In this document: in pieces, positions 52,042-61,528 of the stretch
How the letters are laid out: each line of letters starts with the position of its first letter
Numbering within the stretch: the first letter of the stretch is position 1
Assembly: GCF_004827385.1 (NCBI RefSeq)
Contig: NZ_SRXN01000036.1
Location: forward strand, 1-64,000
DNA length: 64,000 nucleotides
Reading direction: 5' to 3'
Origin: Ensifer sp. MPMI2T
GTDB lineage: Bacteria; Pseudomonadota; Alphaproteobacteria; Rhizobiales; Rhizobiaceae
Position numbers and translations under genes: made by a program
The notes under the pieces: model-generated
Told to the model about the DNA's origin: nothing
The model's input: only the letters and a program-made list of their open reading frames with translations
The model's database searches: none

Positions 52042-53823
52042 ATGACCATCAACTTGCAAAAGCCGGATATTACCGAGCTGAAGCCCCGCATCACGGTCTT
52101 CGGCGTCGGCGGCGGCGGCGGCAACGCCGTCAACAACATGATCACCGCGGGTCTGCAGGGCGTCGACTTCGTTGTCGCCAACACGGACGCGCAGGCGCTG
52201 ACCATGACCAAGGCTGAACGGATCATCCAGATGGGTGTCGCCGTCACCGAAGGTCTGGGCGCCGGCTCGCAGCCGGAAGTCGGCCGGGCAGCCGCCGAGG
52301 AGTGCATCGACGAGATCATCGATCACCTGAACGGCACGCACATGTGCTTCGTTACCGCCGGCATGGGCGGCGGCACGGGCACGGGTGCGGCTCCGATCGT
52401 CGCGCAGGCCGCCCGCAACAAGGGCATTCTGACCGTTGGCGTCGTCACCAAGCCGTTCCACTTCGAAGGCCAGCGCCGCATGCGGCTTGCCGATCAGGGC
52501 ATTGCCGAACTGCAGAAGTCGGTCGATACGCTGATCGTTATCCCGAACCAGAACCTCTTCCGCATCGCCAATGACAAGACGACCTTCGCGGACGCTTTTG
52601 CCATGGCCGACCAGGTCCTCTATTCGGGCGTTGCCTGCATCACCGACCTCATGGTCAAGGAAGGCCTGATCAACCTCGACTTCGCCGATGTCCGTTCGGT
52701 GATGCGCGAAATGGGCCGCGCCATGATGGGCACCGGCGAAGCATCGGGCGAAGGCCGCGCAATGGCTGCCGCCGAGGCCGCAATTGCCAACCCCCTGCTC
52801 GACGAAACCTCGATGAAGGGTGCTCAAGGCCTGCTCATCTCCATCACCGGTGGTCGCGACCTCACGCTCTTTGAGGTCGACGAGGCTGCAACGCGCATCC
52901 GCGAGGAAGTGGATCCCGACGCCAACATCATCCTTGGCGCCACCTTCGATGAAGAACTCGAAGGCTTGATCCGCGTTTCCGTCGTTGCAACCGGTATCGA
53001 TCGCACGGCTGCGGAGGTGGCCGGTCGCACTGTTGACTTTCGTCCGGTAGCGCCGAAGCCGATCGTTCGCCCGTCCGCCGCAATCCCGGCCCAGCCGCAG
53101 CCGGTCGCCCAGCACCAGCCGCCGGCACCGCAGCCGCAGCCGGTCGCTCAGCCGGTGCAGCAGCAAAACACGGTAGACCAGATCGCTCTCGCAATCCGCG
53201 AGGCCGAGATGGAGCGCGAGCTCGATATCGCCACCCGTGCCCAGGTTGCCGCGCCCGTACAGCCGGTACAGCACGTGCAGGAAGAAGCCTTTCGGCCCCA
53301 AAGCAAGCTTTTCGCCGGTGCTGCCCCGGTGGAGGCCGCTCCCGTAGTGCGTCAGGCCCCGCCGGTGCAGCGTCCGGTCGAAATGCCGGTGCAGGCACAG
53401 GTCCAGCCGCAGGTGCAGCCGCAGCCGGTACGCCACGAGCCTGCTCCGGTCATGCGCCAGCAGGCCGAACCGGTGCGCATGCCGAAGGTCGAGGACTTCC
53501 CCCCGGTCGTGAAGGCTGAGATCGATCACCGCGCGCATGCCGCCCCCGCTCACCAGGAAGAGCGCGGCCCGATGGGGCTCCTGAAGCGAATCACCAATTC
53601 GCTTTCGCGCCGCGATGATGACGACCACGGCGTCTCCGCCGACATGACGGCGGCGGCACCGAGTGCTGCGTCCCAGCAGCGCCGCCCGCTCTCGCCGGAA
53701 GCGAGCCTTTATGCACCGCGTCGCGGTCAGCTTGACGATCACGGCCGCGTCTCGCCGCAGGCGCGCTCGCACGAAGATGATCAGCTCGAAATCCCGGCAT
53801 TCCTTCGCCGCCAGTCGAACTGA
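52042..53823 (+). CDS. ftsZ: Tubulin-like cell division GTPase FtsZ with long C-terminal linker
   Basis: Forms the Z-ring. The GTPase core occupies about 1-320 with the tubulin signature GGGTGTG at 109-115 and a T7 synergy loop NLDFADVRSVM near 213. The 593-residue length reflects an unusually long Pro/Gln/Val/Ala-rich linker (about 335-575), then a C-terminal peptide IPAFLRRQSN that binds FtsA. Long linkers are typical of rhizobial FtsZ1. GAAGGAAC lies upstream. Ended by a strong terminator. Confidence 0.96.
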   Translation: MTINLQKPDITELKPRITVFGVGGGGGNAVNNMITAGLQGVDFVVANTDAQALTMTKAERIIQMGVAVTEGLGAGSQPEVGRAAAEECIDEIIDHLNGTHMCFVTAGMGGGTGTGAAPIVAQAARNKGILTVGVVTKPFHFEGQRRMRLADQGIAELQKSVDTLIVIPNQNLFRIANDKTTFADAFAMADQVLYSGVACITDLMVKEGLINLDFADVRSVMREMGRAMMGTGEASGEGRAMAAAEAAIANPLLDETSMKGAQGLLISITGGRDLTLFEVDEAATRIREEVDPDANIILGATFDEELEGLIRVSVVATGIDRTAAEVAGRTVDFRPVAPKPIVRPSAAIPAQPQPVAQHQPPAPQPQPVAQPVQQQNTVDQIALAIREAEMERELDIATRAQVAAPVQPVQHVQEEAFRPQSKLFAGAAPVEAAPVVRQAPPVQRPVEMPVQAQVQPQVQPQPVRHEPAPVMRQQAEPVRMPKVEDFPPVVKAEIDHRAHAAPAHQEERGPMGLLKRITNSLSRRDDDDHGVSADMTAAAPSAASQQRRPLSPEASLYAPRRGQLDDHGRVSPQARSHEDDQLEIPAFLRRQSN

Positions 53824-53852
53824 TTTTGAAGGACTGTTCCTTCACCTTGCCG

Positions 53853-53881
53853 AATGCCCGGGCAACCGCCCGGGCATTTTT
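53853..53881 (+). terminator. Terminator after ftsZ
   Basis: AATGCCCGGGC pairs with GCCCGGGCATT over a four-base loop, then TTT and a further T-rich stretch, 30 bases after the stop. Confidence 0.85.
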
Positions 53882-53910
53882 CGATTTTCTTCGTTATTTC
53901 AATGATTTGC

Positions 53911-53936
53911 CAATTGTATTGTGCACATGACAATTG
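53911..53936. promoter_or_regulatory. 26-bp dyad between ftsZ and lpxC
   Basis: CAATTGT and ACAATTG arms and a central TGTGCACA share one symmetry axis at 53923/53924; 11 of 13 positions pair. No T tract follows. It sits in the 354-base gap upstream of lpxC and suits a dimeric regulator. The rest of the gap shows no gene. Confidence 0.5.
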
Positions 53937-54177
53937 CGTAACAATGCGAAACGAACAGTGATTTGGAATGGTGCCTCCAAAATCTTATTTTCAGCATCGG
54001 AATTGGGGACGCATACGATTCGATCGGGCGCTGTTAGTTCGAAGAGTCGAGGGTTCGGCCAAAAGGCATGGATCCTCGAACATCTGACTTGCGCCTTGAA
54101 CATCGCTGCATCCCTCGTGCGTTTGGCCGACGGCTTATCGAGTGCCGGGGCCGCATTGAGTGAAAGTGAAGACGAGA

Positions 54178-55131
54178 ATGGGAATTGAGCTCCTCGGGTT
54201 TCAGACGACGATTGCGAACCCGGTAACGCTGAAGGGAATTGGCGTCCATTCCGGTGCGGAAGTGTCGATCACCTTCCATCCGGCCGAGGCCGACGCCGGC
54301 ATCGTGTTTCAGCGGGTTCTCGCCGGCGGCCGCGTCGCCGAGTTCAGGGCCGTCTCGTCGCAGGTCGGCAACACCGACCTCTGCACGGTTCTCGGCTTCT
54401 CGCCAGCGACTTCGGTTGCCACGGTCGAGCACGTGATGGCAGCGATCTACGCGCTCGGCCTCGACAACCTGCTCGTCGAGGTCCACGGCGCCGAAATGCC
54501 GATCATGGATGGCAGCTCCGAGCCCTTCATCGACGCGATCGAACAGGTCGGCCTGAGGGCACTGGCCGTCAAGCGTCGCTATATCCGCATCATCAAGCCG
54601 GTGCGCATCGACTCGGGCGCTTCCTGGTCGGAGTTCACGCCCTATGACGGCATGCGCTTCGAGGTCGAGATCGACTTCGACTGCCCGCTGATCGGCCGTC
54701 AGGCCTGGAAGGGCGACATGACGCCGTCAGTCTTCAAACGGGAATTGTCGCGCGCACGCACCTTCGGCTTCATGCGCGACGTCGAACGGCTGTGGGCCGG
54801 CGGCTTTGCGCTTGGCTCGTCCCTCGAAAACTCGGTAGTGATCTCGGACGACAACACGGTGGTCAATGTCGAGGGGCTGCGCTATGCGGACGAGTTCGTT
54901 CGCCACAAAACCCTTGACGCCGTCGGCGATCTCTCGCTGGCCGGTGCTCCCTTCATCGGTTGCTATCGCTCCTACCGCGGCGGCCACAAGATGAACGCGA
55001 ACGCGTTGAAGGCTCTGCTCAGCGACCCCACCGCCTACGAGGTCGTCGAGACGGCAACACCGCGTCAGCGCACCCGCTCGCGCGACATGGTCGCCGTCGC
55101 AGCTCCGGGCTTTGCGCCCTGGTCCGCATAA
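54178..55131 (+). CDS. lpxC: UDP-3-O-acyl-N-acetylglucosamine deacetylase LpxC
   Basis: Zinc hydrolase for the committed step of lipid A synthesis. The 317 residues carry the zinc ligands His85 in TVEHVMAA, His243 and Asp247 in HKTLDAVGD, and the catalytic His270 in GGHKMNANAL, matching E. coli His79, His238, Asp242 and His265. Start at 54178 gives the family-like MGIELLGFQTT; GTG 54160 is the alternative. Own transcript, bounded by terminators on both sides. Confidence 0.95.
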   Translation: MGIELLGFQTTIANPVTLKGIGVHSGAEVSITFHPAEADAGIVFQRVLAGGRVAEFRAVSSQVGNTDLCTVLGFSPATSVATVEHVMAAIYALGLDNLLVEVHGAEMPIMDGSSEPFIDAIEQVGLRALAVKRRYIRIIKPVRIDSGASWSEFTPYDGMRFEVEIDFDCPLIGRQAWKGDMTPSVFKRELSRARTFGFMRDVERLWAGGFALGSSLENSVVISDDNTVVNVEGLRYADEFVRHKTLDAVGDLSLAGAPFIGCYRSYRGGHKMNANALKALLSDPTAYEVVETATPRQRTRSRDMVAVAAPGFAPWSA

Positions 55132-55157
55132 CAATAAGCTTCAATTCTTCTCCAGTC

Positions 55158-55179
55158 GCCGGCCGAAAGGCCGGCATTT
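55158..55179 (+). terminator. Terminator after lpxC
   Basis: GCCGGCC and GGCCGGC around a GAAA tetraloop, followed by ATTTT, 26 bases past the stop. Confidence 0.8.
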
Positions 55180-55400
55180 TCATTGTGCGGAATGATTCCC
55201 CGGAAGGCCAAATGGGTGCCGAGATATGCTTGCGCACCAAGTATTGGATGGCTTTCATCCGTGGAAAATGTGCAAAGCACTGCATACCGCCACAAATTTG
55301 CATGAATTGCTGATCATGACGTTGCGATCTTGAGGCAACTTGCTCTAAAACGCGCAAGGTCTGGCGGGATGCGGTCCGCCGAATGAAACGGGAATATTCG

Positions 55401-56267
55401 ATGGTTCTTGCAGTTTCGCTCGACATGAGAAAATCAGTGCGCGTCGCCGCGGTCGTTGTTGCGGCTGTGGTTGGCAGCAGCCTGATCACGGCCTGCCAGA
55501 ACGACCCGGATATCGATATCACCAAGCTCACCGCGGAAACCGATCCGCCGGAGGCTCTCTACAATCAGGGCCTTGCCAACCTCAATGCCGGCAAGACGAC
55601 GGAAGCGGCGCGCAAGTTCGAAGCGCTCGACAAGCAGCACCCGTTCTCCGAATACGCCCGCAAGGCGCTGGTGATGAACGCCTTTGTCTCCTACCGCAAT
55701 GGTCAGTATCAGGAAGCGATCAACGCCACCAGCCGCTACCTGAACCTCTACCCGCAATCGGAAGATGCGGCCTATGCGCAATATATTCAGGGCCTCGCCT
55801 ATACGAAGCAGATTCCCTCGGTAACCCAGGACCAGAAGGCGGCCTCGAAGGCGATCGAGGCGATGCAGGCGGTCGTCGATAAATATCCCGACTCCGACTA
55901 TGTCGAGGACGCGCAGGCGAAGATCCGCTTCGCCCGCGACCAGCTCGCCGGTAAAGAAATGCAGGTCGGCCGCTACTATCTCGAGCGCAAGGAATATCTT
56001 GCCGCCGTTTCGCGGTTCCGCGTCGTCGTCGAGCAGTATCCGAATACGAACCAGGTCGAAGAAGCTCTTGCCCGACTCGTCGAGGCCTATTACGCCATGG
56101 GTGTAACCACGGAAGCGCAGACTGCGGCGGCGGTGCTCGGGCACAATTATCCGGACAGCCAGTGGTATGCCGATTCCTTCAAACTGCTGCAGTCGGGCGG
56201 ACTTGAGCCGCGCGAAAGCGGTACGTCCTGGATTGCGCGCGCAGGCAAGAGGCTCATCGGCGCCTGA
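55401..56267 (+). CDS. bamD: Outer-membrane assembly lipoprotein BamD
   Basis: Essential lipoprotein of the BAM complex that inserts outer-membrane barrels. The 288 residues have a signal peptide with lipobox LITAC and then about five TPR repeats (PPEALYNQGLANLNAGKTTEA onward, from about 50 to 245), the YfiO/ComL layout. The start at 55401 has GGGAA upstream; 55383 and 55425 are also in frame. recN begins 36 bases after the stop. Confidence 0.92.
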   Translation: MVLAVSLDMRKSVRVAAVVVAAVVGSSLITACQNDPDIDITKLTAETDPPEALYNQGLANLNAGKTTEAARKFEALDKQHPFSEYARKALVMNAFVSYRNGQYQEAINATSRYLNLYPQSEDAAYAQYIQGLAYTKQIPSVTQDQKAASKAIEAMQAVVDKYPDSDYVEDAQAKIRFARDQLAGKEMQVGRYYLERKEYLAAVSRFRVVVEQYPNTNQVEEALARLVEAYYAMGVTTEAQTAAAVLGHNYPDSQWYADSFKLLQSGGLEPRESGTSWIARAGKRLIGA

Positions 56268-56303
56268 CCTGTTCGGCGCTCGACAAGGAAGATATGAAAC
56301 CGG

Positions 56304-57977
56304 ATGCTCGCGCAGCTCTCGATCCGCGATATCGTCCTGATCGAACGGCTTGACCTCAGCTTCGATGCCGGGCTTTCCGTGCTGACCGGCGAAACCGGCG
56401 CGGGTAAATCCATCCTCCTCGACAGCCTGTCGCTGGCGCTCGGCGGCCGCGGCGACGGCTCGCTTGTGCGCCACGGCGAGGACAAGGGACAAGTGACGGC
56501 GGTGTTCGACGTCCCGACCGGCCACGCGGCGCGGCTGATGCTGCGCGAAAACGGTATCGACGATGACGGCGATCTGATTTTCCGCCGCGTACAGTCGACC
56601 GACGGCCGCACCAAGGCTTTCGTCAACGACCAGCCAGTCAGCGTGCAACTGATGCGCCAACTCGGCCAGACACTTGTCGAAATCCACGGCCAGCATGATG
56701 ACCGGGCGCTGGTTGACACCGATGCACACCGCGCGCTGCTTGACGCCTTCGGAGGTACATCGGAGGCGGCGGAGGAGGTTGGGGCGCTTTACCGCGGCTG
56801 GCGGGACGCGGAACGCAATCTTAAGAAACACCGCGAGCGCGTCGAGGCTGCGGCACGCGAAGCCGACTATCTGCGATCCTCGGTCGAAGAGCTCGAGACA
56901 CTTTCGCCGCGCGACGGCGAAGAGGAAGAACTGGCCGAATCCCGTGCGCGAATGATGAAGGCTGAGCGGATCGCCGGCGACATCAGCGAAGCGTCCGAGT
57001 TTTTGAACGGCAATACCTCGCCGGTTCCGCTGATCGCTTCGCTGGTCCGGCGGCTCGAGCGCAAGAGCCATGAGGCCCCTGGGCTGCTCGAAGAGACGGT
57101 GGAACTCCTGGATGGGGCGCTGAACCAGCTTTCGGATGCCCAGATGGCGGTGGAGCGGGCGCTGCGCAACACCGAATTCGATCCGAAGGAACTGGAGCGC
57201 GCCGAGGAGCGGCTCTTCGCGCTGCGTGCTGCAAGCCGCAAATATTCGGTACCGGTCACCGAACTGCCGGCGCTTGCCGTTCGCATGATCGCCGACCTTG
57301 CCGATTTGGACGCCGGCGAGGAGAAGCTGAAGCAGCTGGAAGTGCAGGTGGGGGAGGCAAGGGCGGCCTTCGATGCGGCGGCCCGGTCGCTTTCCGAGAA
57401 GCGCCACCATACCGCTGACGCGCTTTCGGCCGCTGTGATGGCAGAACTGCCGGCGCTGAAGCTCGAACGGGCGCGTTTCATGGTCGAGGTCGCGAGCGAT
57501 CCGGCCTCGCCGACCGCCGACGGCATCGATCTCGTCGAATTCCATGTGCAGACCAACCCCGGCACGCGCCCAGGACCGATCATGAAGGTCGCTTCCGGCG
57601 GCGAACTTTCGCGCTTCCTGTTGGCGCTGAAAGTGGCGCTTGCCGATCGCGGCTCGGCGCCGACGCTCGTCTTTGATGAAATCGACACCGGCGTCGGCGG
57701 CGCCGTGGCGGACGCCATCGGCCAGCGGCTGAAGCGGCTCTCCAAGAATGTCCAGGTGCTATCCGTGACCCATGCGCCGCAAGTGGCGGCGCGCGCGGCG
57801 ACGCATCTTTTGATTTCCAAGGGCCCTTCGGTGGAAAAATCCGAAATGATCGCCACCCGTGTCGCGCGCATGGACGACAAGGCGCGCACGGAAGAAATCG
57901 CCCGCATGCTTGCTGGCGCCTCGATTACCGAAGAGGCGAGGGCGGCGGCAGCGCGGCTGCTCGCTGGCAGCGGCTGA
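56304..57977 (+). CDS. recN: DNA repair protein RecN
   Basis: SMC-like ATPase in double-strand-break repair. The 557 residues open with MLAQLSIRDIVLIERLDL and the P-loop TGETGAGKSILLDS (about 31-44), have a coiled-coil middle (about 150-370), and end with the ABC signature VASGGELSRFLLALK (about 430) and Walker B LVFDEIDTGVGG. Between bamD and ligA, a typical alphaproteobacterial order. Confidence 0.95.
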   Translation: MLAQLSIRDIVLIERLDLSFDAGLSVLTGETGAGKSILLDSLSLALGGRGDGSLVRHGEDKGQVTAVFDVPTGHAARLMLRENGIDDDGDLIFRRVQSTDGRTKAFVNDQPVSVQLMRQLGQTLVEIHGQHDDRALVDTDAHRALLDAFGGTSEAAEEVGALYRGWRDAERNLKKHRERVEAAAREADYLRSSVEELETLSPRDGEEEELAESRARMMKAERIAGDISEASEFLNGNTSPVPLIASLVRRLERKSHEAPGLLEETVELLDGALNQLSDAQMAVERALRNTEFDPKELERAEERLFALRAASRKYSVPVTELPALAVRMIADLADLDAGEEKLKQLEVQVGEARAAFDAAARSLSEKRHHTADALSAAVMAELPALKLERARFMVEVASDPASPTADGIDLVEFHVQTNPGTRPGPIMKVASGGELSRFLLALKVALADRGSAPTLVFDEIDTGVGGAVADAIGQRLKRLSKNVQVLSVTHAPQVAARAATHLLISKGPSVEKSEMIATRVARMDDKARTEEIARMLAGASITEEARAAAARLLAGSG

Positions 57978-58009
57978 TCAAAGCCACTTTTCTTTCCCGC
58001 CCATCGCTT

Positions 58010-58090
58010 ACAGCAAAGGTCGCTGTAGCACTTTGAATCGCTGCATGATTTGTCGCTCAAATCGATTCCGATTTGGAGAATGATGCAGTA
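58010..58090. repeat. RIME-type palindromic repeat, recN-ligA gap
   Basis: CGCTGTAGCACTTTGAAT followed by a palindrome with CTGCAT/ATGCAG ends and AAATCG/CGATTT inside; matches the copies at 10117-10185 and 16813-16912. It is a partial copy lacking most of the first palindrome. Confidence 0.7.
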
Positions 58091-58094
58091 AAAA

Positions 58095-58115
58095 CGACTC
58101 CGCAATTCGGAGTCG
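58095..58115 (+). promoter_or_regulatory. ligA leader hairpin covering the likely ribosome site
   Basis: CGACTCCG and CGGAGTCG form an 8-bp perfect stem with a five-base loop. The likely Shine-Dalgarno GGAG (58109-58112) is within the stem, nine bases before the ATG. Confidence 0.45.
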
Positions 58116-58121
58116 TCGCCC

Positions 58122-60275
58122 ATGCTGAGTGAAAGAAAACCTGTCGAGCAGTTGACCGAATCGGAAGCGGCCGAGGAACTCGCCTTCCTTGCCGCGGAGC
58201 TCGCCCGTCACGATGCGCTTTATCATGGGCAGGACGCACCCGAAATCTCGGATGCCGACTACGACGCGCTGAAGCAGCGGAACGACCTGATCGAGGCACG
58301 GTTCCCCGCGCTCATTCGCGAGGACAGCCCTTCGCGCAAGGTTGGCGCGGCCCCCTCGCTCACCTTCCAGCCGGTCATCCATGCGCGGCCGATGCTGTCG
58401 CTCGACAACACGTTCTCGGACGAAGACGCCCGCGATTTCATCGCCGGCGTCTATCGCTTCCTCGGGCGGCTTCCGGACCATTCGATCGCCTTTATCGCCG
58501 AGCCGAAGATCGACGGGCTTTCGATGTCGCTGCGTTATGAAAACCGGCGGCTTGTGACGGCGGCGACACGTGGCGACGGCACGACTGGTGAGAACGTCAC
58601 TGCCAATGTCCGCACGATCGGCATGATCCCGCAAAGGCTTCCGGCCGACGCCCCGGACGTCGTCGAAGTGCGCGGCGAGATCTACATGGCGAAGTCAGAC
58701 TTCGCTGCGCTCAACGCGGAAATGGCGGCGCAGGGCAGGCCGCTCTACGTCAATCCGCGCAACACCGCTTCCGGCTCGCTCCGACAGCTCGACGCCAAGG
58801 TGACGGCGAGCCGCAAGCTCCGGTTCTTCGCCTATGCCTGGGGCGAGATGTCGGCAATGCCGGTCGACACGCAGCTCGGCATGGTCGAGACGTTCAAGGA
58901 GTGGGGCTTCCCGGTCAATCCGCTGATTCAACGTTTCGAATCCGCGGACGAATTGCTGGAGCACTACCATCACATCGAGCGCGAGCGGCCCGATCTCGAC
59001 TACGATATCGACGGCGTCGTCTATAAGGTCGACCGGCTCGACCTGCAGGCGCGCCTCGGCTTCCGCTCCCGTTCGCCGCGATGGGCGACGGCGCACAAGT
59101 TCCCGGCCGAGCAGGCCTTCACGCGGCTCAGGGGCATCGACATCCAGGTTGGTCGCACCGGTGCGCTGACGCCGGTGGCGCGGCTGGAGCCGATCACCGT
59201 CGGCGGCGTGGTGGTGACCAACGCAACCTTGCACAACGAGGACTATATCCGCGGTGTCGGCAACAGCGGCGAGCCGATCCGCGAAGGGCGCGACATCCGC
59301 ATCGGCGACATGGTCATCGTCCAGCGAGCAGGGGATGTCATCCCCCAGATCGTCGACGTGGTGATGGACGAACGTGCGGAAGGCGCCGAGCCTTACAAGT
59401 TCCCGACCACATGCCCTGTCTGCGGCAGCCACGCGGTGCGCGACATCAACGAGAAATCCGGCAAGGTGGATGCCGTGCGCCGCTGCACCGGCGGCTTTGT
59501 CTGCCGGGCGCAGGCGGTCGAACACCTGAAGCACTTCGTGTCGCGCAACGCCTTCGACATCGAGGGGCTCGGCTCCAAGCAGATCGAATTCTTCTTCGAA
59601 AGCGAGGATGAGAATCTGAGGATCCGCACCGCACCGGAGATCTTCACGTTGGAGCGTCGCCAGGAGACTTCACTCACCAAGCTTGAAAACATCGAGGGTT
59701 TTGGAAAGATCAGCGTCAGAAAGCTTTTTGAGGCGATCAAGAACCGTCGCAAGATCGCGCTTCACCGCTTCATCTATGCGCTTGGCATCCGCCATGTGGG
59801 AGAGACGACCGCGAAGCTGCTCGCACGCTCCTATGGTAGCTACGATCACTTTGGCGCGGCCATGGTCGAGGCGGGGAGCTTTGCCGGCGACGCCTGGAAC
59901 GAGCTCAACAGCATCGACGGCATCGGCGAGGTCGTCGCCCGCGCCATCGTCGAGTTCTACAAGGAGCCGCGCAATGTCGAGGTCGTCTCACGGCTTCTGG
60001 AAGAGGTGACGCCGGAAAGCGCGGAGATGCCGGTTACAACGGACAGCCCGGTCGCCGGCAAGACGGTGGTCTTCACCGGCTCGCTCGAAAAGATGACGCG
60101 CGACGAAGCCAAAGCCAAGGCCGAAAGCCTCGGTGCCAAGGTGGCCGGCTCCGTGTCGAAGAAGACCGACATCGTCGTCGCCGGACCGGGTGCCGGCTCG
60201 AAGCTCGACAAGGCTCGTGAACTCGGCGTCCAGACCATGGACGAGGACGAGTGGCTGGCGTTGATTGGCGGGTGA
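58122..60275 (+). CDS. ligA: NAD-dependent DNA ligase LigA
   Basis: Seals nicks in replication and repair with NAD+. The 717-residue protein has the Ia domain, the adenylated Lys129 in EPKIDG, an OB-fold, a Cys4 zinc finger (TCPVCGSH … CTGGFVC, about 430-465), helix-hairpin-helix repeats and a C-terminal BRCT domain (about 640-715, KTVVFTGSL). The ATG at 58122 follows a hairpin that covers the likely ribosome site. Monocistronic, followed by a hairpin repeat. Confidence 0.96.
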   Translation: MLSERKPVEQLTESEAAEELAFLAAELARHDALYHGQDAPEISDADYDALKQRNDLIEARFPALIREDSPSRKVGAAPSLTFQPVIHARPMLSLDNTFSDEDARDFIAGVYRFLGRLPDHSIAFIAEPKIDGLSMSLRYENRRLVTAATRGDGTTGENVTANVRTIGMIPQRLPADAPDVVEVRGEIYMAKSDFAALNAEMAAQGRPLYVNPRNTASGSLRQLDAKVTASRKLRFFAYAWGEMSAMPVDTQLGMVETFKEWGFPVNPLIQRFESADELLEHYHHIERERPDLDYDIDGVVYKVDRLDLQARLGFRSRSPRWATAHKFPAEQAFTRLRGIDIQVGRTGALTPVARLEPITVGGVVVTNATLHNEDYIRGVGNSGEPIREGRDIRIGDMVIVQRAGDVIPQIVDVVMDERAEGAEPYKFPTTCPVCGSHAVRDINEKSGKVDAVRRCTGGFVCRAQAVEHLKHFVSRNAFDIEGLGSKQIEFFFESEDENLRIRTAPEIFTLERRQETSLTKLENIEGFGKISVRKLFEAIKNRRKIALHRFIYALGIRHVGETTAKLLARSYGSYDHFGAAMVEAGSFAGDAWNELNSIDGIGEVVARAIVEFYKEPRNVEVVSRLLEEVTPESAEMPVTTDSPVAGKTVVFTGSLEKMTRDEAKAKAESLGAKVAGSVSKKTDIVVAGPGAGSKLDKARELGVQTMDEDEWLALIGG

Positions 60276-60377
60276 TTCAGAGCGTCATTGGGTTTGAAGC
60301 TTGAGTCCTTCGTGACGCGGACGGCAGTGGCGTCGCAACGGCTCATCGGTAGAGGGATGCAGAGACACTGCCCTCTG

Positions 60378-60404
60378 TCATCCTCGGGCTTGACCCGAGG
60401 ATGA
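60378..60404. repeat. Short palindromic repeat / bidirectional terminator
   Basis: TCATCCTCGGG pairs perfectly with CCCGAGGATGA across a five-base loop, between convergent ligA and VOC-family genes. The CCTCGGGCTTGACCCGAGG core is a recurrent intergenic motif in alphaproteobacteria (from memory). Confidence 0.6.
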
Positions 60405-60498
60405 TGGAGCAAAGGGAAAGCGCATCGGCAATGTAGGCGAAGATCGGTACGCCTTCATACGGCGCACCGCCGGCGTTCCTCGCTTCCGGTGTGGTTGA

Positions 60499-60903
60499 TC
60501 ACGCCGCCTGCTCGGCCGCCATTTCCATCCACATGAATTCCCAGACATGGCCGTCGAGATCCTGGAAGCTGATGCCGTACATCGAGCCGTAGTCGATCGC
60601 CGGCTTCCATGGTTTGGCGCCGGCGGCGAGCGCCTTGGCGAGCATGTCGTCGCACTCGGCGCGGCTTGCGGCGGAAAGGGCGGTGATGACTTCCGTGCCC
60701 TTGGCCGTGTCGCTGATCTCACCGGTGATGAAATCGCGGAATTTCGACTCGGTCAGCAGCATGGCGAAGATGTTGTCGTCGATGACCATGCAGGCGGCCG
60801 TGTCGTCCGAGAACTGCTCGTTGAAGGTGAAGCCGAGAGCGGAGAAGAAGGTCCGGGAGGCTTCCAGGTTTTTGACCGGCAGGTTTACGAAAATCATGCG
60901 CAT
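60499..60903 (-). CDS. VOC-superfamily (glyoxalase-like) protein
   Basis: A 134-residue vicinal-oxygen-chelate protein with two beta-alpha-beta-beta-beta modules. Starts MIFVNLPVKNLEASRTFFSALGF, ends with QDLDGHVWEFMW, where His and Glu are typical metal-site residues. Members include dioxygenases, lyases and resistance proteins, so the function is open. The start at 60903 has GAGGAA upstream. Alone on the minus strand. Confidence 0.82.
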   Translation of the reverse strand: MRMIFVNLPVKNLEASRTFFSALGFTFNEQFSDDTAACMVIDDNIFAMLLTESKFRDFITGEISDTAKGTEVITALSAASRAECDDMLAKALAAGAKPWKPAIDYGSMYGISFQDLDGHVWEFMWMEMAAEQAA

Positions 60904-61147
60904 GGGGATGTTCCTCGTGAAGGATGTATGGTTTCTACGCAACAAGGACGAAGCGCGGCTTCGCCAGCCGACAGGCGGAGACGAATTTAACTGGTGCTCG
61001 CGCGGCGGCTTTCAACCCGCAGTTCAGCTGAAGCTTCCGGCAAAACGCTCGGCGCGTCGCTGCCGCTTGAAGTGACCGGCGACGAATCGACGAAGACGCG
61101 AGTCTTAAGAGGAAGCAGCGTGCGGCTGCCGTAATAGACCGATATCG

Positions 61148-61493
61148 GGCCGGCATCGCGCTCGGCGGTCCGATCGACGCGATCTCCAAGGCGGACTACA
61201 ATCGAATGATCGCGGTCAATGTCACCGACGTTGCCACGCAGGAGGCGGTTCACAACATGAAGGCGGGCGGACGCGTTATCCATATCGGCCGCTCGATGGT
61301 GCGCTACGCCGCGTTTCGGACCGCCTCGCTTTACCGACCGACATAAACCCGGATGGCGGCCTATCCTCCAAGATCGTCGGCCCCGGCATGGCGGACGAGA
61401 TCGCGAGCGCCGTCGGGGTTCGTGTCGGTCGAGCCCGAAGCCGCCTTCGCCACCGGTGCCGACATCGTCGCCGACGGTGGCTTCACCGCCTAA
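61148..61493 (+). pseudogene. Decayed short-chain dehydrogenase/reductase
   Basis: Pieces of an SDR are seen in order but in different frames: GIALGGPIDAISKADYNRMIAVNV, then GGRVIHIG.SMVRYAAF, and at the end EPEAAFATGADIVADGGFTA with a proper TAA. The N-terminal cofactor Rossmann GxxxGxG and the catalytic YxxxK are missing, and stops interrupt the reading. A normal member is about 250 residues. The gene directly precedes the F420-reductase-like gene and was probably co-transcribed with it. Confidence 0.7.
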
Positions 61494-61528
61494 GGTTCCA
61501 GCGACTTGCAACATGAAAGGAAGTCGCC

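Noticed and set aside
55434..57545. 703-codon minus-strand frame
   Set aside because: Antisense shadow of bamD-recN; both have strong family motifs on the plus strand.
60904..61147. N-terminal part of the SDR pseudogene
   Set aside because: I could not find a convincing Rossmann start in any frame here, so the pseudogene is drawn only from the first recognisable block.
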